Positions 24,353 to 35,000 of a stretch of 64,000 nucleotides of DNA are shown in pieces. The stretch comes from GCA-2683825 sp965662355 (GTDB taxonomy: Bacteria > Planctomycetota > UBA1135 > GCA-002686595). Made by a program: the position numbers and the translations under genes. Position 1 is the first letter of the stretch, and the number at the start of each line of letters is the position of its first letter. Below the pieces are notes generated by a model. It did no database searches. It saw nothing but the letters and a program-made list of their open reading frames with translations, and was not told the DNA's origin. The stretch spans positions 62,001 through 126,000 of the forward strand of contig CBFIHP010000006.1 in NCBI GenBank assembly GCA_965662355.1, in the 5' to 3' direction.

Positions 24353-27300
24353 CTAGGCGAATGAACGATCCGAGTGGATCTTGTGCAGAGCCGCTAGCAG
24401 GGCTGCGCCCCCGAAGGGCTTGACGAGGAAGGATACGTTGTCGGGGATCGCGCGCGCGTCTTCCGGGAGGCCGCTCATCATGAGTACCGGCACGTTGCCC
24501 TTTTCGCGTATCCGGGCCAATACGCGATCGCCGCGCAGCTTGGGAAGATCGACGTCCAGAAGCACGGCGGCCAGTTCCCCTTGCCACTCATCGTACTCGG
24601 CCAGGGCTCGTCGACCATCGCTGGCCAGAACGACCCGGTAGCCCTCGTGATTCAGCAAGGCGGTGATGCTCTTCTGCACCTGGGGGTCATCTTCGACGAC
24701 GAGGATCAGCTCTCCGTTGCCTTTTTCGCGCCGGGGCATGGGCGTGAGGGTCGTGGGTTCGTCGGGAGGAAGGCACAACGGCAGACGAAGGCGGAACGTC
24801 GTTCCCTGGTCTGGCTCTGATTCGACTTCGATCTCACCGCCGTGGCTCTGCACGATGCCATAGGCGACGGACAGGCCGAGTCCCGTTCCCTGCCCCCGCG
24901 GTTTCGTGGAATAGAAGGGCTCGAAGATGCGCGCGCACTGTTCGGCGTGCATACCGTGGCCCTCGTCGGTGATTTCGATCGTGACCATGTCGGGATCCTG
25001 GGCCGGCAGTTGCAGTACGGCGAGGGTCAATCGTCCACCCTCGGGCATCGCGTCGCGCGCGTTGACGGTCAAGTTGACGAGCACTTGGTGGATCCGGTTC
25101 TCGTCGGCGTTGATCCAGACCTCCTGCCGTTCCAATCCCAGCGTGACGATCTCGATCGTGGCAGGCACGAGGGGCTGGAGCATTTGAACGGATTTGTGGA
25201 GCAACTCTCGCAGCGCAACGGGTTCGAGGCACTGCAGCTTTCGTCCACTGAGGGTCAGAAGTGAATTGGTGATGCTGGTCGCCTGTTCGCAAGCCCGCAG
25301 GATGCCGCGAAAGGCATCTTGCGAACCGAGACTGCGAGCACCCATGTTGCCGAGTTCGGCAAAGCCGATCACCGCCGTCAGCGCGTTGTTGAAGTCGTGG
25401 GCGACTCCGGCGGAAAGGGTGCCGACGGCCTCCATCTTCTGGGATTGCAGGAGTTCCTCCTGCAGCTCGGCGTTGCGTGTCTCCGCCTGGCGGCGGTTGA
25501 GAATCTCCTGCTCGAGCTCTTCGTTCGCATGCAGAAGTCTGTCTGTTCTCGCTTGCACCCGGTTCTCGAGCTGAGCATTGATCTTGCGGATTTTCGCATG
25601 ATTGAACAAAGCAAGCGCGGCCATTCCGAGGGCCGCGAGAGCCGCTGCTCCCAGGGACAGGCGACCCAACCAATAGCCCCAGGGAAAGCCGACGCTGATG
25701 TCCAGGAGCAACGGCTGCTTGGCGTATGTCAGGTCCCGGCTGATGGCCTGCAATTCGAAGCGATAGTGGCCACGGGGCAAGTCGAAGTATTCGATCCTGC
25801 CTTCCCGTGTCGTTCGCCAGGCTTCTGGCTCTCCGCCGTGTTCGGCCAGGCGATATCGAAGGAGCGTTCCGTTCTTGCCGGAGTGGTGGCCTGTCTCGCT
25901 GACTTCGAGGACCAGGGGGCCGGCACGTGCGGTGACCTCGATCGTCCCGATCCCATTCGGAGGCTCGATGAACGTCGAGCCCGAGTGAATCGAGCTAAGG
26001 CGCACCTCGGGGGCCTGGTCGCGGGGCTCGTAGATCAGGATGCCATTTCGGGTCGCGACCCACAGTTCTCCCGTGTCGCGATCGAGGCGCAGGTCGACGA
26101 CTTCGGGCGAGGGAAGATCGACGGAGCGCAGGGGGTTCTGGAGAACCCAACCGTCGGTAACGAAGACCCCGGTGGGCGTTCCTATCCAGAGACGGCCTTG
26201 CAAGTCTTCCACCACGGTGGGTGCGTCCAGTTCGATCTCGAGGGGTTCGAAGTTGCCCCCGCGATTGAGCAGCACACCGCGATCCGTGCACACCACGAGG
26301 TCTCCCTTACGGGTCTCGAAGATCTCGTAGATGCGGCGAATGCCGAGACCCACTGCGGTTTCGAAACTGGCAACCCCCGCCGGTTCGATTCGTGTGATGC
26401 CTCCGAAGCCCGCGGTCCAGATCGAGCCGTCCCGGCGCTCGATCACGCGCCGCAGGGATTCATGGGGAAGACCATCGAGCGTGCTGTAGATCGTGGTGCG
26501 ACCCTCCGCCAACCTGGCAAGCCCACGTTCCGTGGCTACCCAGACACGTCCCCTGGAATCGAACAGCAGATCGATGATGAGCTGTGAAGGGAGTGCGGCG
26601 ATACGCTCAGGCGTATGACCGACTCGAAGCCGGTAGAGTCCGTCGTCCGTCCCGACCCAAAGATCTTTGTCCGCGCCCTCGACGACGCATCTCACGTTGC
26701 GGCTCGGCAGCTCAGCGGACTGCGGCAACTCGACCCAGCGATCCTCGACGAGAGTGCGAAGTCCTGAGCTCGTGCAAACAAATAGCCTGCCATCCCTCGT
26801 CTCTCCGAACGAGTACAGCTTCGCCAGGCCTTCCCTCGGGCCCCACTCCATGCGGTGGGAGTTGTCGATTCGCGCCAGCCCGTCCTGTGCGATCCAGAGG
26901 TCCCCCTCGGCATCACAGAAGAGCGCGTTGACGGGGCGGGAGAAATGGAACTGACCGAAGCTCGTGTCAACCCGGCGTACGCCGCCCCTGGTGAGCCCGA
27001 CGTACGTGCTGCCATCGGGCGCGCCGACGATCGTCGTCTCTTGAGCGAACGCACCGCGCAAAGGCACCTCGAGCGGGACGATACGTGAACCTTCGATCCG
27101 TACGCTGCCACCGCGTGCAGAGACGAGGAGGTTGCCCGAGGCGTCCGTGGCCAGATCGGCGACCCTCCGGCTGACCCAGCTCGCGGACACTTGCCCCTCG
27201 ATCGATTCCCCCGCGGACGCTTCACCTCCGAATCGCTGAAAGGCAGAGGTCGAGTTCGAGGCTCGATACAGTCCATCCAGGCAGGCGATCCAAAGAGACC

Positions 27301-28732
27301 CCGCCCCGTCGCGTTCGATGTCGAGAACGGACAAGGCTGCGGTCGAGGGAATCGCGGAGAACGACTCACCGACGAGCCTGGCGAGCCCGCCTGGACCTCC
27401 CACGAGGACGCCGTGTTCGTCGACGAGGATCGCCCGTACCGAATCCGCGGCCAGCCCATCGAGGGTCGAGTAGAGGCGCAGGTTTCCATTCTCGAGACAG
27501 GCCAATCCACGCTTGGTTCCGATCCAGAGCGCACCCTCTGGATTCGACGCCAGGGCCTGGACTCGTTGGCTGGGCAAGCCGTCCGCTTCCGTGTAGCGCA
27601 CGATGTACTCGCCATCGAAGTCCGCCAGTCCATGGGGTGTGCCTAACCACACGCGACCCGGCTCCGTTTGCGCGAAGCAAAGAACCCTGGGCGTATCGAG
27701 TACCGCCGCGATGTCATACTCGTGTATCGCGCCCCGGCGATTGTCGGTGAGTGGTTCGGTGATGAGTCCCGGACCCAGTGGTCCTGCGCGCGGAGTTGGA
27801 TTTTCGAGTGCGAGGTCGATGCGGTTCGGTCGTTCGCTCTCGAGCTCGAAGCCCTGGACGGGGAACCCCTCGACTCGAAGCTCGTAGCGGTCGGTCGGTA
27901 GCTGCGTCTCGAAGCGACCGCTGGAATCGCTCAGGAGCGCTTCAAAGGGAGCGTTGTTTCCGAGACCGCGGATATCGACTCGCGCATTCGAGAGTGCGTG
28001 GCCTCCGGCGCCGGAGACGCGGCCGCGGAGTTCCGCAACTCGCCTTTCGGGGGATACGAGAAGTAGGTCCCCCAGGCGCGATGGCGTATCGGTCTTTCCC
28101 ACTCCGGGCCCCCAGCTGACCCAGGAGAAAGAACCGTCGTCGTCCCGATCGCAGACGACCACATCCATCCCGATGATGCCCATGTCGCGCGCGAGAAAGC
28201 GCCCGTTCTCCAGCCGATCGAGATGAAAGGCCCATTCGTATCGATGGATACCTTGCTCGCGCGTCCAGGCCACCTCGACCGGAGCCTGTTCATTTTCCAC
28301 ACGGCTCGTAAGAGCCGTATCTCCGTAGATGTTGTACTGCCTGATCGGGGCGTTCTTGTTTGCGTGATCGAAGTGAAGAAACACGACCGCGCCGTCGCTG
28401 GCCCCCCAATACGGATCCTCCACGATGACGATGGAAGAGTCGTGTACCTCGAGCCCGAAAAAGATCGTGTTCTCTTCCGCGTTGAAGACCGTGGAGAAAA
28501 AGGCCTGTAGATCCTCCGTGCCGAAAGGGGAATCGCCGTATTCCGGCAAGCGCACGGGATAGAGCTTTCGATCCGCGGGCCAATCGTCCAGCTTGCCGTC
28601 GATCTGGATGCCCGCGAACACGGGCGCGAGCGCGAGCTTGCCATTGTCACGCCAAGCCCACGTAGCGGGTGCCAGGGTTCCCAGCGCGGTCAGGAGCGGC
28701 AGCGTCGAGAGAAGTGAAGATCGGAGGGACAT
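24353..28732 (-). CDS. Giant hybrid two-component sensor: CBM9-like, Reg_prop propellers, Y_Y_Y, kinase, receiver
   Basis: A 1,459-residue protein from ATG 28732. In order: signal peptide; a family-9 carbohydrate-binding-like domain (about 40-240: IQIDGKLDDW, then FFGLEVHDSSIV); a carboxypeptidase-regulatory-like strand domain (about 240-310); a long series of Reg_prop propeller blades (about 340-900: LWIGTKRGLACLENG, LWVGTDDGLYRL, VWVATERGLARL); a Y_Y_Y domain; one membrane helix (about 1018-1040); a coiled coil; HisKA with His1112 in GVAHDFNNALT; HATPase with NLTVNARDAMPEGG and GTGLGLSVAYG; and a receiver with Asp1393 in LLDVDLP. The periplasmic half resembles Bacteroides-type polysaccharide sensors; the CBM9-like front suggests glycan sensing. 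There is no DNA-binding domain, so a further regulator is needed. No polysaccharide lyase or hydrolase gene adjoins. Confidence 0.92.
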   Translation of the reverse strand: MSLRSSLLSTLPLLTALGTLAPATWAWRDNGKLALAPVFAGIQIDGKLDDWPADRKLYPVRLPEYGDSPFGTEDLQAFFSTVFNAEENTIFFGLEVHDSSIVIVEDPYWGASDGAVVFLHFDHANKNAPIRQYNIYGDTALTSRVENEQAPVEVAWTREQGIHRYEWAFHLDRLENGRFLARDMGIIGMDVVVCDRDDDGSFSWVSWGPGVGKTDTPSRLGDLLLVSPERRVAELRGRVSGAGGHALSNARVDIRGLGNNAPFEALLSDSSGRFETQLPTDRYELRVEGFPVQGFELESERPNRIDLALENPTPRAGPLGPGLITEPLTDNRRGAIHEYDIAAVLDTPRVLCFAQTEPGRVWLGTPHGLADFDGEYIVRYTEADGLPSQRVQALASNPEGALWIGTKRGLACLENGNLRLYSTLDGLAADSVRAILVDEHGVLVGGPGGLARLVGESFSAIPSTAALSVLDIERDGAGSLWIACLDGLYRASNSTSAFQRFGGEASAGESIEGQVSASWVSRRVADLATDASGNLLVSARGGSVRIEGSRIVPLEVPLRGAFAQETTIVGAPDGSTYVGLTRGGVRRVDTSFGQFHFSRPVNALFCDAEGDLWIAQDGLARIDNSHRMEWGPREGLAKLYSFGETRDGRLFVCTSSGLRTLVEDRWVELPQSAELPSRNVRCVVEGADKDLWVGTDDGLYRLRVGHTPERIAALPSQLIIDLLFDSRGRVWVATERGLARLAEGRTTIYSTLDGLPHESLRRVIERRDGSIWTAGFGGITRIEPAGVASFETAVGLGIRRIYEIFETRKGDLVVCTDRGVLLNRGGNFEPLEIELDAPTVVEDLQGRLWIGTPTGVFVTDGWVLQNPLRSVDLPSPEVVDLRLDRDTGELWVATRNGILIYEPRDQAPEVRLSSIHSGSTFIEPPNGIGTIEVTARAGPLVLEVSETGHHSGKNGTLLRYRLAEHGGEPEAWRTTREGRIEYFDLPRGHYRFELQAISRDLTYAKQPLLLDISVGFPWGYWLGRLSLGAAALAALGMAALALFNHAKIRKINAQLENRVQARTDRLLHANEELEQEILNRRQAETRNAELQEELLQSQKMEAVGTLSAGVAHDFNNALTAVIGFAELGNMGARSLGSQDAFRGILRACEQATSITNSLLTLSGRKLQCLEPVALRELLHKSVQMLQPLVPATIEIVTLGLERQEVWINADENRIHQVLVNLTVNARDAMPEGGRLTLAVLQLPAQDPDMVTIEITDEGHGMHAEQCARIFEPFYSTKPRGQGTGLGLSVAYGIVQSHGGEIEVESEPDQGTTFRLRLPLCLPPDEPTTLTPMPRREKGNGELILVVEDDPQVQKSITALLNHEGYRVVLASDGRRALAEYDEWQGELAAVLLDVDLPKLRGDRVLARIREKGNVPVLMMSGLPEDARAIPDNVSFLVKPFGGAALLAALHKIHSDRSFA

Positions 28733-28854
28733 CGGGGGGAAACGGGACCCCTCCAATTCTCGTGATCCCGGCCCCGAACGGATACGCGGAAGGGCTCCGG
28801 ACGGGATTCTCGCTGCCTGATTCCCGTTCTTGGGACGCTGATCGAAGTCCGTGC

Positions 28855-29679
28855 CTACTCGAACGTGTGTGTGTCCGTGCCCTTCTCGAACACCATGATG
28901 CGTCCCGGGGTGCCGCCCTCGAGTGCCTTCAGCTTGTCGCGTACGTCAACGACTTCGTCTCTCGGAACGTGCACGGCGATCAGATGCCTTGCATGAATGC
29001 GCTGCTCGATGATCTTGCGGCCCTCCTTGCTGGACCAGAACCAGTACGGGACGAAGGCGACGTCGATCTTGCGGCTGGCGATGTCGTGCGGAGCCCACAC
29101 GGACGCGGCCGTATCCGCGTCTCCGAGATGAAGAACTCTCCAGCCCTCGAGTTCGATCACTTGCCCGAGGTTCTGGATCTTCCCACGCCGGTCGCCGCCG
29201 TGGGCCATGCGGAAGGCGTCGACAGCGATGCCCTCGTATTCGAAGGACACCGTGTCTCCCAGCTTCGGATGAAGTTCCTGCACGCGCGTAGGTGCGCACA
29301 ACTCGTGCAGGGTGTCCAGAACTTGCTGTGAGGTCGCCAGCATGGCGTCGGTTCCCTCGAGCGCACGGCAAGCAAAGTCCGCCTGGAAGTGATCGCGATG
29401 AACGTGGCTGACGAGAGCCAGGTCCAAGTCCTCGAAGATGCCCTTGCCCTCTTCGAGGTCCTGGGCGGTCTCGTGCGGCAATCCGACGTACGCGGAGTAG
29501 GGCTTCTCGAGGAACGCATCGATAACGAAGGACGTTTCTCCAGCCTCGACCAGGAAGCCTGAGTTGGCGAGGTATGTGACCTGGAGCGGTTTGCGTTTCT
29601 TCGCTCTTGCTTCTCCCGTTTCCTGGGCCGCAGCGATGAGTAGACAGCAAGCGAGAAGCGTGACGAGGGCGCGGATCAT
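28855..29679 (-). CDS. Exported MBL-fold metallohydrolase
   Basis: A 274-residue protein with signal peptide (VTLLACCLLIAAAQ). The metallo-beta-lactamase-fold metal site is seen: HVHRDH (residues about 93-98), His in RMAHGG, Asp in LHLGDADT and a late His in AVHVPRD. The sequence is closest to the UlaG/L-ascorbate-6-phosphate-lactonase-like branch by the pattern VTYLANSGFLVEAG. Many exported planctomycete members are uncharacterised, so the substrate is unknown. It ends about 120 bases from the giant sensor kinase start on the same strand and begins close to the kinase gene at 29697; cotranscription is possible. Confidence 0.88.
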   Translation of the reverse strand: MIRALVTLLACCLLIAAAQETGEARAKKRKPLQVTYLANSGFLVEAGETSFVIDAFLEKPYSAYVGLPHETAQDLEEGKGIFEDLDLALVSHVHRDHFQADFACRALEGTDAMLATSQQVLDTLHELCAPTRVQELHPKLGDTVSFEYEGIAVDAFRMAHGGDRRGKIQNLGQVIELEGWRVLHLGDADTAASVWAPHDIASRKIDVAFVPYWFWSSKEGRKIIEQRIHARHLIAVHVPRDEVVDVRDKLKALEGGTPGRIMVFEKGTDTHTFE

Positions 29680-29696
29680 CCGCCAAGTCTAGCGAT

Positions 29697-31061
29697 TCAG
29701 GCCTCGATTCGCTGCTGCAGGTGCTGGGCCAGGCGCTCGACCACATCCCGGTCCTTCCGGGTGAAGCACAGCCGAAACGTACCTTGGCGCATCTCGGGAA
29801 AGGCCTCCGCGGCCTTCAGGCGATTCATGGAGATCCGAAGTTCGGAGCGGAACAACCGCCGCTTGTGCTCGATATCACTGATGTCTTTCAAAGGGATGCG
29901 GGTTTCCTGAACCGCCGAGTTGCGCAGGGTCAGGTTCGAGCGCTTTCTGTACTCCAGAACGAGCTCGTCTCCCTCGATTCCGACCAGGCCGCGAAACTCG
30001 ACCAGGCCATCCCAGCGGTCGGTGTTCCTGAAGGCCAAGCGCCGCGTCGTGGGCCACTTGAGCGTCATCGTGCCGTTGGTCGAAGGGTCGGCGGGATTGC
30101 GCGAAATCTCCTCGACATGACTGCGCATGTCATTCGCCTGCTGGAAGCGGTCTTCCGGTTCGCGTTGGAGCGCCTTCAGGACGACATCGTCCAGCCTGAC
30201 GTCGACGCGTACCCTTTCCGAGGGTAGGGCGAAGCGACCGACGGGCAGCTCGGCGGTCAGCATCTCGTAGAGCACGACACCCAACGAATAGATGTCGGCC
30301 CGATGGTCCACATCGCGGGGACGATTCAGTTGTTCGGGAGCCATGTACTGGGGCGTTCCCATGACCTGACTGGCCCGCGTCAAGCGCCAATCATCTTCCT
30401 CCTGGCCCATGACGCGTACGAGTCCGAAGTCGGCGATCTTCGCGCGGCCGTGGCGATCGACCAGAATGTTCTCCGGCTTGATGTCGCGGTGCACGATGCC
30501 TTCTTCGTGGGCGTACTGCAGCCCCGCGCAGATATCGGGCACGAGCCTCAGGGCATCGCTCGGTTCTAGCTTGCGCTGCTCGAGCAGATCGCGCAGGTGA
30601 TGTCCGTCGATGTACTCCATCAAGAGGAAGTACATGCCGTTGCGTTCGCCGAAATCGTGCACGGCGACGACATTCGGATGGCTCAAACGCGCGAGTGCCT
30701 GGGCCTCGCGTAGAAAGCGCTCGGCGAAGGCCGGTTGGTTGGCGAGGTCCGGGGCCATGATCTTCAGCGCGACGAGTCGATCCAGCTTTGCCTGGCGCGC
30801 CTTGTAGACAAGGCCCATGCCGCCGCGGCCGATCAGCTGGATGATCTCCAGCTGCGGGAAGCGCTTCTGTATCGCCTCGAGATCGAGCCCGCCGACAGTT
30901 TGCGCCGCTCCCGCCCCTGGCTTGGCGCCCACATGGGTCCGTACGAACGGCGCCGGGCCCTCCAGTCCTCCGCGCAGCATGCAGGCCGGGCAGAGACCGG
31001 AGAGTGCACCCCCCTCGGGGCGTCGGGTACCGCAGCGGGGGCAATGGTTCGTGTCACTCAT
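29697..31061 (-). CDS. Serine/threonine protein kinase with N-terminal zinc ribbon
   Basis: ATG 31061, behind GAGGAG, opens a 454-residue kinase. Residues 7-30 hold two cysteine pairs (CPRCG and CPAC), a zinc ribbon. The Hanks-type kinase domain (about 67-335) shows the Gly-loop IGRGGMGLVYKA, the Lys in VALKIM, the catalytic loop HRDIKPENIL, DFGLVRV and an activation segment GTPQYMAPEQL, so it should be active. There is no membrane helix. The last 115 residues (KWPTTRRLAFRNTDRWDG, FRLCFTRKDRDVV) form an unassigned beta-rich domain, possibly PH-like. An ECF sigma factor gene lies 85 bases upstream on the same strand. Kinase plus ECF pairs with this sigma class recur in planctomycetes and are thought to work together. 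Confidence 0.92.
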   Translation of the reverse strand: MSDTNHCPRCGTRRPEGGALSGLCPACMLRGGLEGPAPFVRTHVGAKPGAGAAQTVGGLDLEAIQKRFPQLEIIQLIGRGGMGLVYKARQAKLDRLVALKIMAPDLANQPAFAERFLREAQALARLSHPNVVAVHDFGERNGMYFLLMEYIDGHHLRDLLEQRKLEPSDALRLVPDICAGLQYAHEEGIVHRDIKPENILVDRHGRAKIADFGLVRVMGQEEDDWRLTRASQVMGTPQYMAPEQLNRPRDVDHRADIYSLGVVLYEMLTAELPVGRFALPSERVRVDVRLDDVVLKALQREPEDRFQQANDMRSHVEEISRNPADPSTNGTMTLKWPTTRRLAFRNTDRWDGLVEFRGLVGIEGDELVLEYRKRSNLTLRNSAVQETRIPLKDISDIEHKRRLFRSELRISMNRLKAAEAFPEMRQGTFRLCFTRKDRDVVERLAQHLQQRIEA

Positions 31062-31146
31062 GGTTGGGAACTCCTCGTCCGTGCTTCTCTGAAGCGAAGC
31101 CGGGAGTTCGTTACCGGGCTTTCTGGATATCTTTGGCGTTCGCGGC

Positions 31147-31938
31147 TCAGGTGTTCGGTTCGAGCGCTTCGAAGAGGCCGCGAATCTCCTCCTCGACCTC
31201 CGCACCGTCCCGCACCGTGTGGGCGATTTCGAGCCGCAGGATCTCGCCGAAGCGTTTTCTCAGGCGGTGGGCCGCGACGCGCACAGCCCCCTCCGTCGCG
31301 CCGATCGCCGCGGCGATTTGCTTGTATTCCGCGCTCTCCACATCGCCCGAGAGGACGGGGCGCAGGCGATCGTACACATCGCCTTTTCCGCCGTGCTCGT
31401 ACTCGGCTCGCAGCCGACGCATGACCTCCTCGAGCAGCGTCCGGGCCCAGGTTCGGTGAAACTCACGCTCAGGATCCTCGTTGCCCATGGGCTCGAGGAG
31501 CCAACGATCCTCGCCCCGGGCCGCATCGAGGGAGAGCGGGGCCGCTCCGCCGCCGCGCTTTTGGGCCGCTTGCTTCTTCCATTCGTTGGCTCGGAAATGT
31601 TCGAAGCATGTCAGCAAGAAAGACCGAAAGCGCCCCCGCTCAGCGTCCGCCTGGGCGAAGTCGTGCTTCTCGATCAGGCGCGCAAAGAAGCCCTGAACGA
31701 GGTCCCGGGCGTCCTCCCGGCCGATGCCCTTCCGTCGTGCATAGGCATAGATCGGATACCAATAGGACTCGCAGAGGCGCTCGAGCGCATCGCGCGTGGC
31801 CGGGTCCTTGCCGTCGAGAGCGGCGGAGGCCACGATCGACCAGCGCGTGCTGGCGAAGACCGGAGACGCCCCGTTCGTGCTGGGCGTATTGGCCGTACTC
31901 GCCTCGGCGCGAGCGGTGCTCTTGGTGGGGGACCCCAT
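31147..31938 (-). CDS. ECF-type RNA polymerase sigma factor
   Basis: A 263-residue sigma factor. Region 2 is seen in SESYWYPIYAYARRKG-type sequence (RLCESYWYPIYAYAR), followed by DARDLVQGFFARLIE and GRFRSFLLTCFEHF; region 4 is GDVESAEYKQIAAAIGATEG, then AVRVAAHRLRKRFGEIL. The N-terminal STRWSIVASA is typical of ECF groups abundant in planctomycetes that are linked to Ser/Thr kinases. It is longer than usual ECFs (about 190) because of a linker insertion. It lies 85 bases before the kinase gene and is divergent, by 72 bases, from the tricorn-like gene, so that gap holds both promoters. Confidence 0.92.
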   Translation of the reverse strand: MGSPTKSTARAEASTANTPSTNGASPVFASTRWSIVASAALDGKDPATRDALERLCESYWYPIYAYARRKGIGREDARDLVQGFFARLIEKHDFAQADAERGRFRSFLLTCFEHFRANEWKKQAAQKRGGGAAPLSLDAARGEDRWLLEPMGNEDPEREFHRTWARTLLEEVMRRLRAEYEHGGKGDVYDRLRPVLSGDVESAEYKQIAAAIGATEGAVRVAAHRLRKRFGEILRLEIAHTVRDGAEVEEEIRGLFEALEPNT

Positions 31939-32010
31939 GTATTCGACGAGTGTAGCAAGGGGGGGGTAGAATCCGAGACTCTGCCGTCCGTCTCGAGGCC
32001 CAAGCCGATC

Positions 32011-35000
32011 ATGAACAAGACCACCCTGGCGCTTCTCAATTCCCTTTTCGTACTCGCGGTTGCTCCCGCTGCCGCCCCGCTGGCAGTCGAAGAGGAAACG
32101 CTACTGCTACAGAACCCGACCCTCTCGGATGAGAACGTGGTCTTCACCTACGCGGGCGATCTGTGGATCGTCGGGCGTGAAGGCGGCGATGCACGGCGCC
32201 TGACCAGCAGCTCGGGCGTGGAGGGCGCCCCCGAGCTCAGCCCGAACGGCAAGTGGGTGGCTTTCACCGGACAGTACGAGGGCAATGCCGACGTCTACGT
32301 CATCTCGGTCGATGGCGGTATCCCGAAGCGGCTCACCTATCACCCCGGCGGCGACGAAGTCGTCGACTGGCACCCCAATGGCAAGCAGGTGATGTTCCGC
32401 ACCCGGCGCGATGTCGGTCAGCGCATGTCGCGACTCTTCATGGCTTCCACCGAGGGCGGCACGCCCCAGCCGGTCGAGCTCCCGAAGGCCTATCACGCAT
32501 CCTTCAACGGAGATGCGAGTGTCATCGCCTACACGCCGGTGCGTGACGCATTCGCCAGCTGGAAGCGTCACCGTGGTGGCACGATCTCCACGATCTGGAT
32601 CTTCGATCGCGACTCCCAAGAGGTCGAGGTGGTTCCCCACGAGAACGCCAGCGACTCCTTCCCGAAGTGGTTGAACGGCTCTGTCTACTTCGGCTCTGAC
32701 AGAGACGGGATCATGAATCTCTATCGGTTCACGCCGGGGGACAAGGACATCGAGAAGCTCACGAGCTTCACGCAGTTCGACATCAGCAACATCGATGCGG
32801 GTGCAGGCGGCGTGATCTTCTCCCAGGCCGGTGCGCTCCATATCTACGATCCCAAGCGCAACGACACGCAGCGCCTTCACATTCGCGTGCAGTCCGATGG
32901 CCTGGCCAAGGTTCCCCGCTGGCAGGAAGTGCGCGGTCACGTCCGCAGTGCCTCGATCGCCCCCAACGGCAAGCGCGCCGTCTTCGAAGCGCGTGGAGAG
33001 ATCATCACCATGCCGCGCGAGCACGGCGGCTCGCGCAACCTGACCCAGAGCCCGGGCGTCCACGAACGGACTCCCAACTGGTCGAACGACGGTTTGCGAA
33101 TCGCCTACTTCTCCGACGAGGGCGGCGAATATCAGCTGATGGTGCGCGATCGTCTCGGCAAGGAGGAAGGCGAGGCCTTCGATCTGGGTAATGGACGCTT
33201 CTACAGCGAATCCTCATGGAGCCCCGACGACGAGCACATCCTGTTCGTCGACAAGACCAACCGCATCGCCTTCGTGACCCTGGAGACGAAAAAGGTGACC
33301 GAGGTCGCCAAGATCCAGGGCTCGTTGGGCGAGGTACGCCCAGAGGCCGTGTGGTCACCGGACTCGAAATGGATCGCCTTCGAGAACCGCAACGCCCGCA
33401 CCATGTACAACCAGATCGCCCTGTACGAGCTGGAGAGCGGCAAGATCTCGATCGTCACCGACGGCTTCGGCGCTGCCAGCAACCCGGCCTTCTCGAGCGA
33501 TGGGGGACACCTGTACTTCTTCGCCACGACCGAGGTTGGGCCCAACCTGTTCGGTCTGGACATGAGCACCTCGGCTGCCCGCGACTTCGACGGGAACCTC
33601 TACGTCACGGTGTTGAAGAAGGACGCCGAGAACCCGTTGGCTCCGCGTAGCGATGAGGGCTACGAGGAGAAAGAAGACGAAGACGACGCCGATGAAGACT
33701 CCGAGGAGGAGGAAGGCGAAGACGAGAACGCTGATGACAAGGTAGCCAAGGAAGCCAGCGCCAAGAAAGAGGACGCGGACTCCAAGGAAGAGGAAGAGGA
33801 AGAGGAAGAGGGACCGTCCATCGACCTCGAAGGCATCGACCAGCGCATCCTTGCCCTTCCCATGTCCTCCGGCAAGTACACCAATCTCGAGTGCGCCGGC
33901 GACAAGCTGCTCTTCATCGAGTACGGCAAGGGCAGCTCGGCCCTGAAGAGTTTCGACTTCGAGTCGCGCAAGACGAAGACCGTCAAGGAAAAGGTCTCGG
34001 GCTTCACGGTCTCGGGAGACGGCAAGTGGATGCTCTACGCCAGCGACGGTTCGTTCCAGATCGCCAAGGCCGACGGCGCCGATGCGAAGCCGCTGAAGAT
34101 CGCCTCGGTCAAGGTCCGCGTCGAGCCGGCCCTCGAATGGCCCCAGATGCTGCGCGAGGTCTGGCGTATCCAGCGCGACTACTTCTACGACGAGAACATG
34201 CACGGTGTCGATTGGCCGGCCATGTGGGATCGTTGGGACGACTTCCTGCCCCATGTCCGCCACCGCAACGAGCTGACCTACCTGATCAAGGAACTGATCG
34301 GCGAGCTGTCCTGCGGCCACCAGTACACCTGGGGCGGCGAGACCCCCGCGGCGCCCAAAGGCGTCTCGGTCGGCCTGCTCGGAGCCGACTACGAGGTGGT
34401 GAACGGTCGTCACCGCATCGCGCGCATCTACGCCGGTCAGAACTGGAACGCCAAGTTGCGTTCGCCCCTGACCGTGCCCGGTGTCGAGGCGGCCGAAGGC
34501 GACTACGTGATCTCCGTGAACGGCCAAGCGCTCACGTCCGAGGAGAACATCTATGCCGCCTTCGAGAACCTGGCCGACATTCCGGTCGAGATCGAGCTCG
34601 CGTCAACCCCCGACGGAGCCGACGCACGCACCCTGACGATCAAGCCGCTGCGTAACGAGTACCAGCTACGCCACCTGGCCTGGGTCGAGGACAACAGAAA
34701 GCGTGTTCACGAGCTTTCCGATGGACGTCTGGCCTACATCTACATGCCCAACACGGCCGATGCGGGCCGGATTTCCTTCGACCGTGACTTCTACAGCCAG
34801 CTGGACAAGGAAGGCGTCGTCCTGGACGAGCGCTACAACGGCGGAGGACAGGTCGCGAACTACATCATCGACGTGCTCAACCGCAAGGTCATGTCCTACT
34901 GGATGAACCGCGAGAAGTGGCTAGCCTCCTCGCCCTTCGGCGTCATCGAAGGCCCCAAGGTCATGATCATCAACGAGTCGGCCGGCTCCGGCGGCGACTG

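Noticed and set aside
31219..32010. Extension of the tricorn-like gene into the sigma-factor region
   Set aside because: The in-frame extension is antisense to the ECF sigma gene; a signal peptide begins at ATG 32011.
33660..33820. Low-complexity GA-rich tract, suspected assembly artefact
   Set aside because: The frame is kept and codes a plausible acidic linker between two recognisable parts of one protein.
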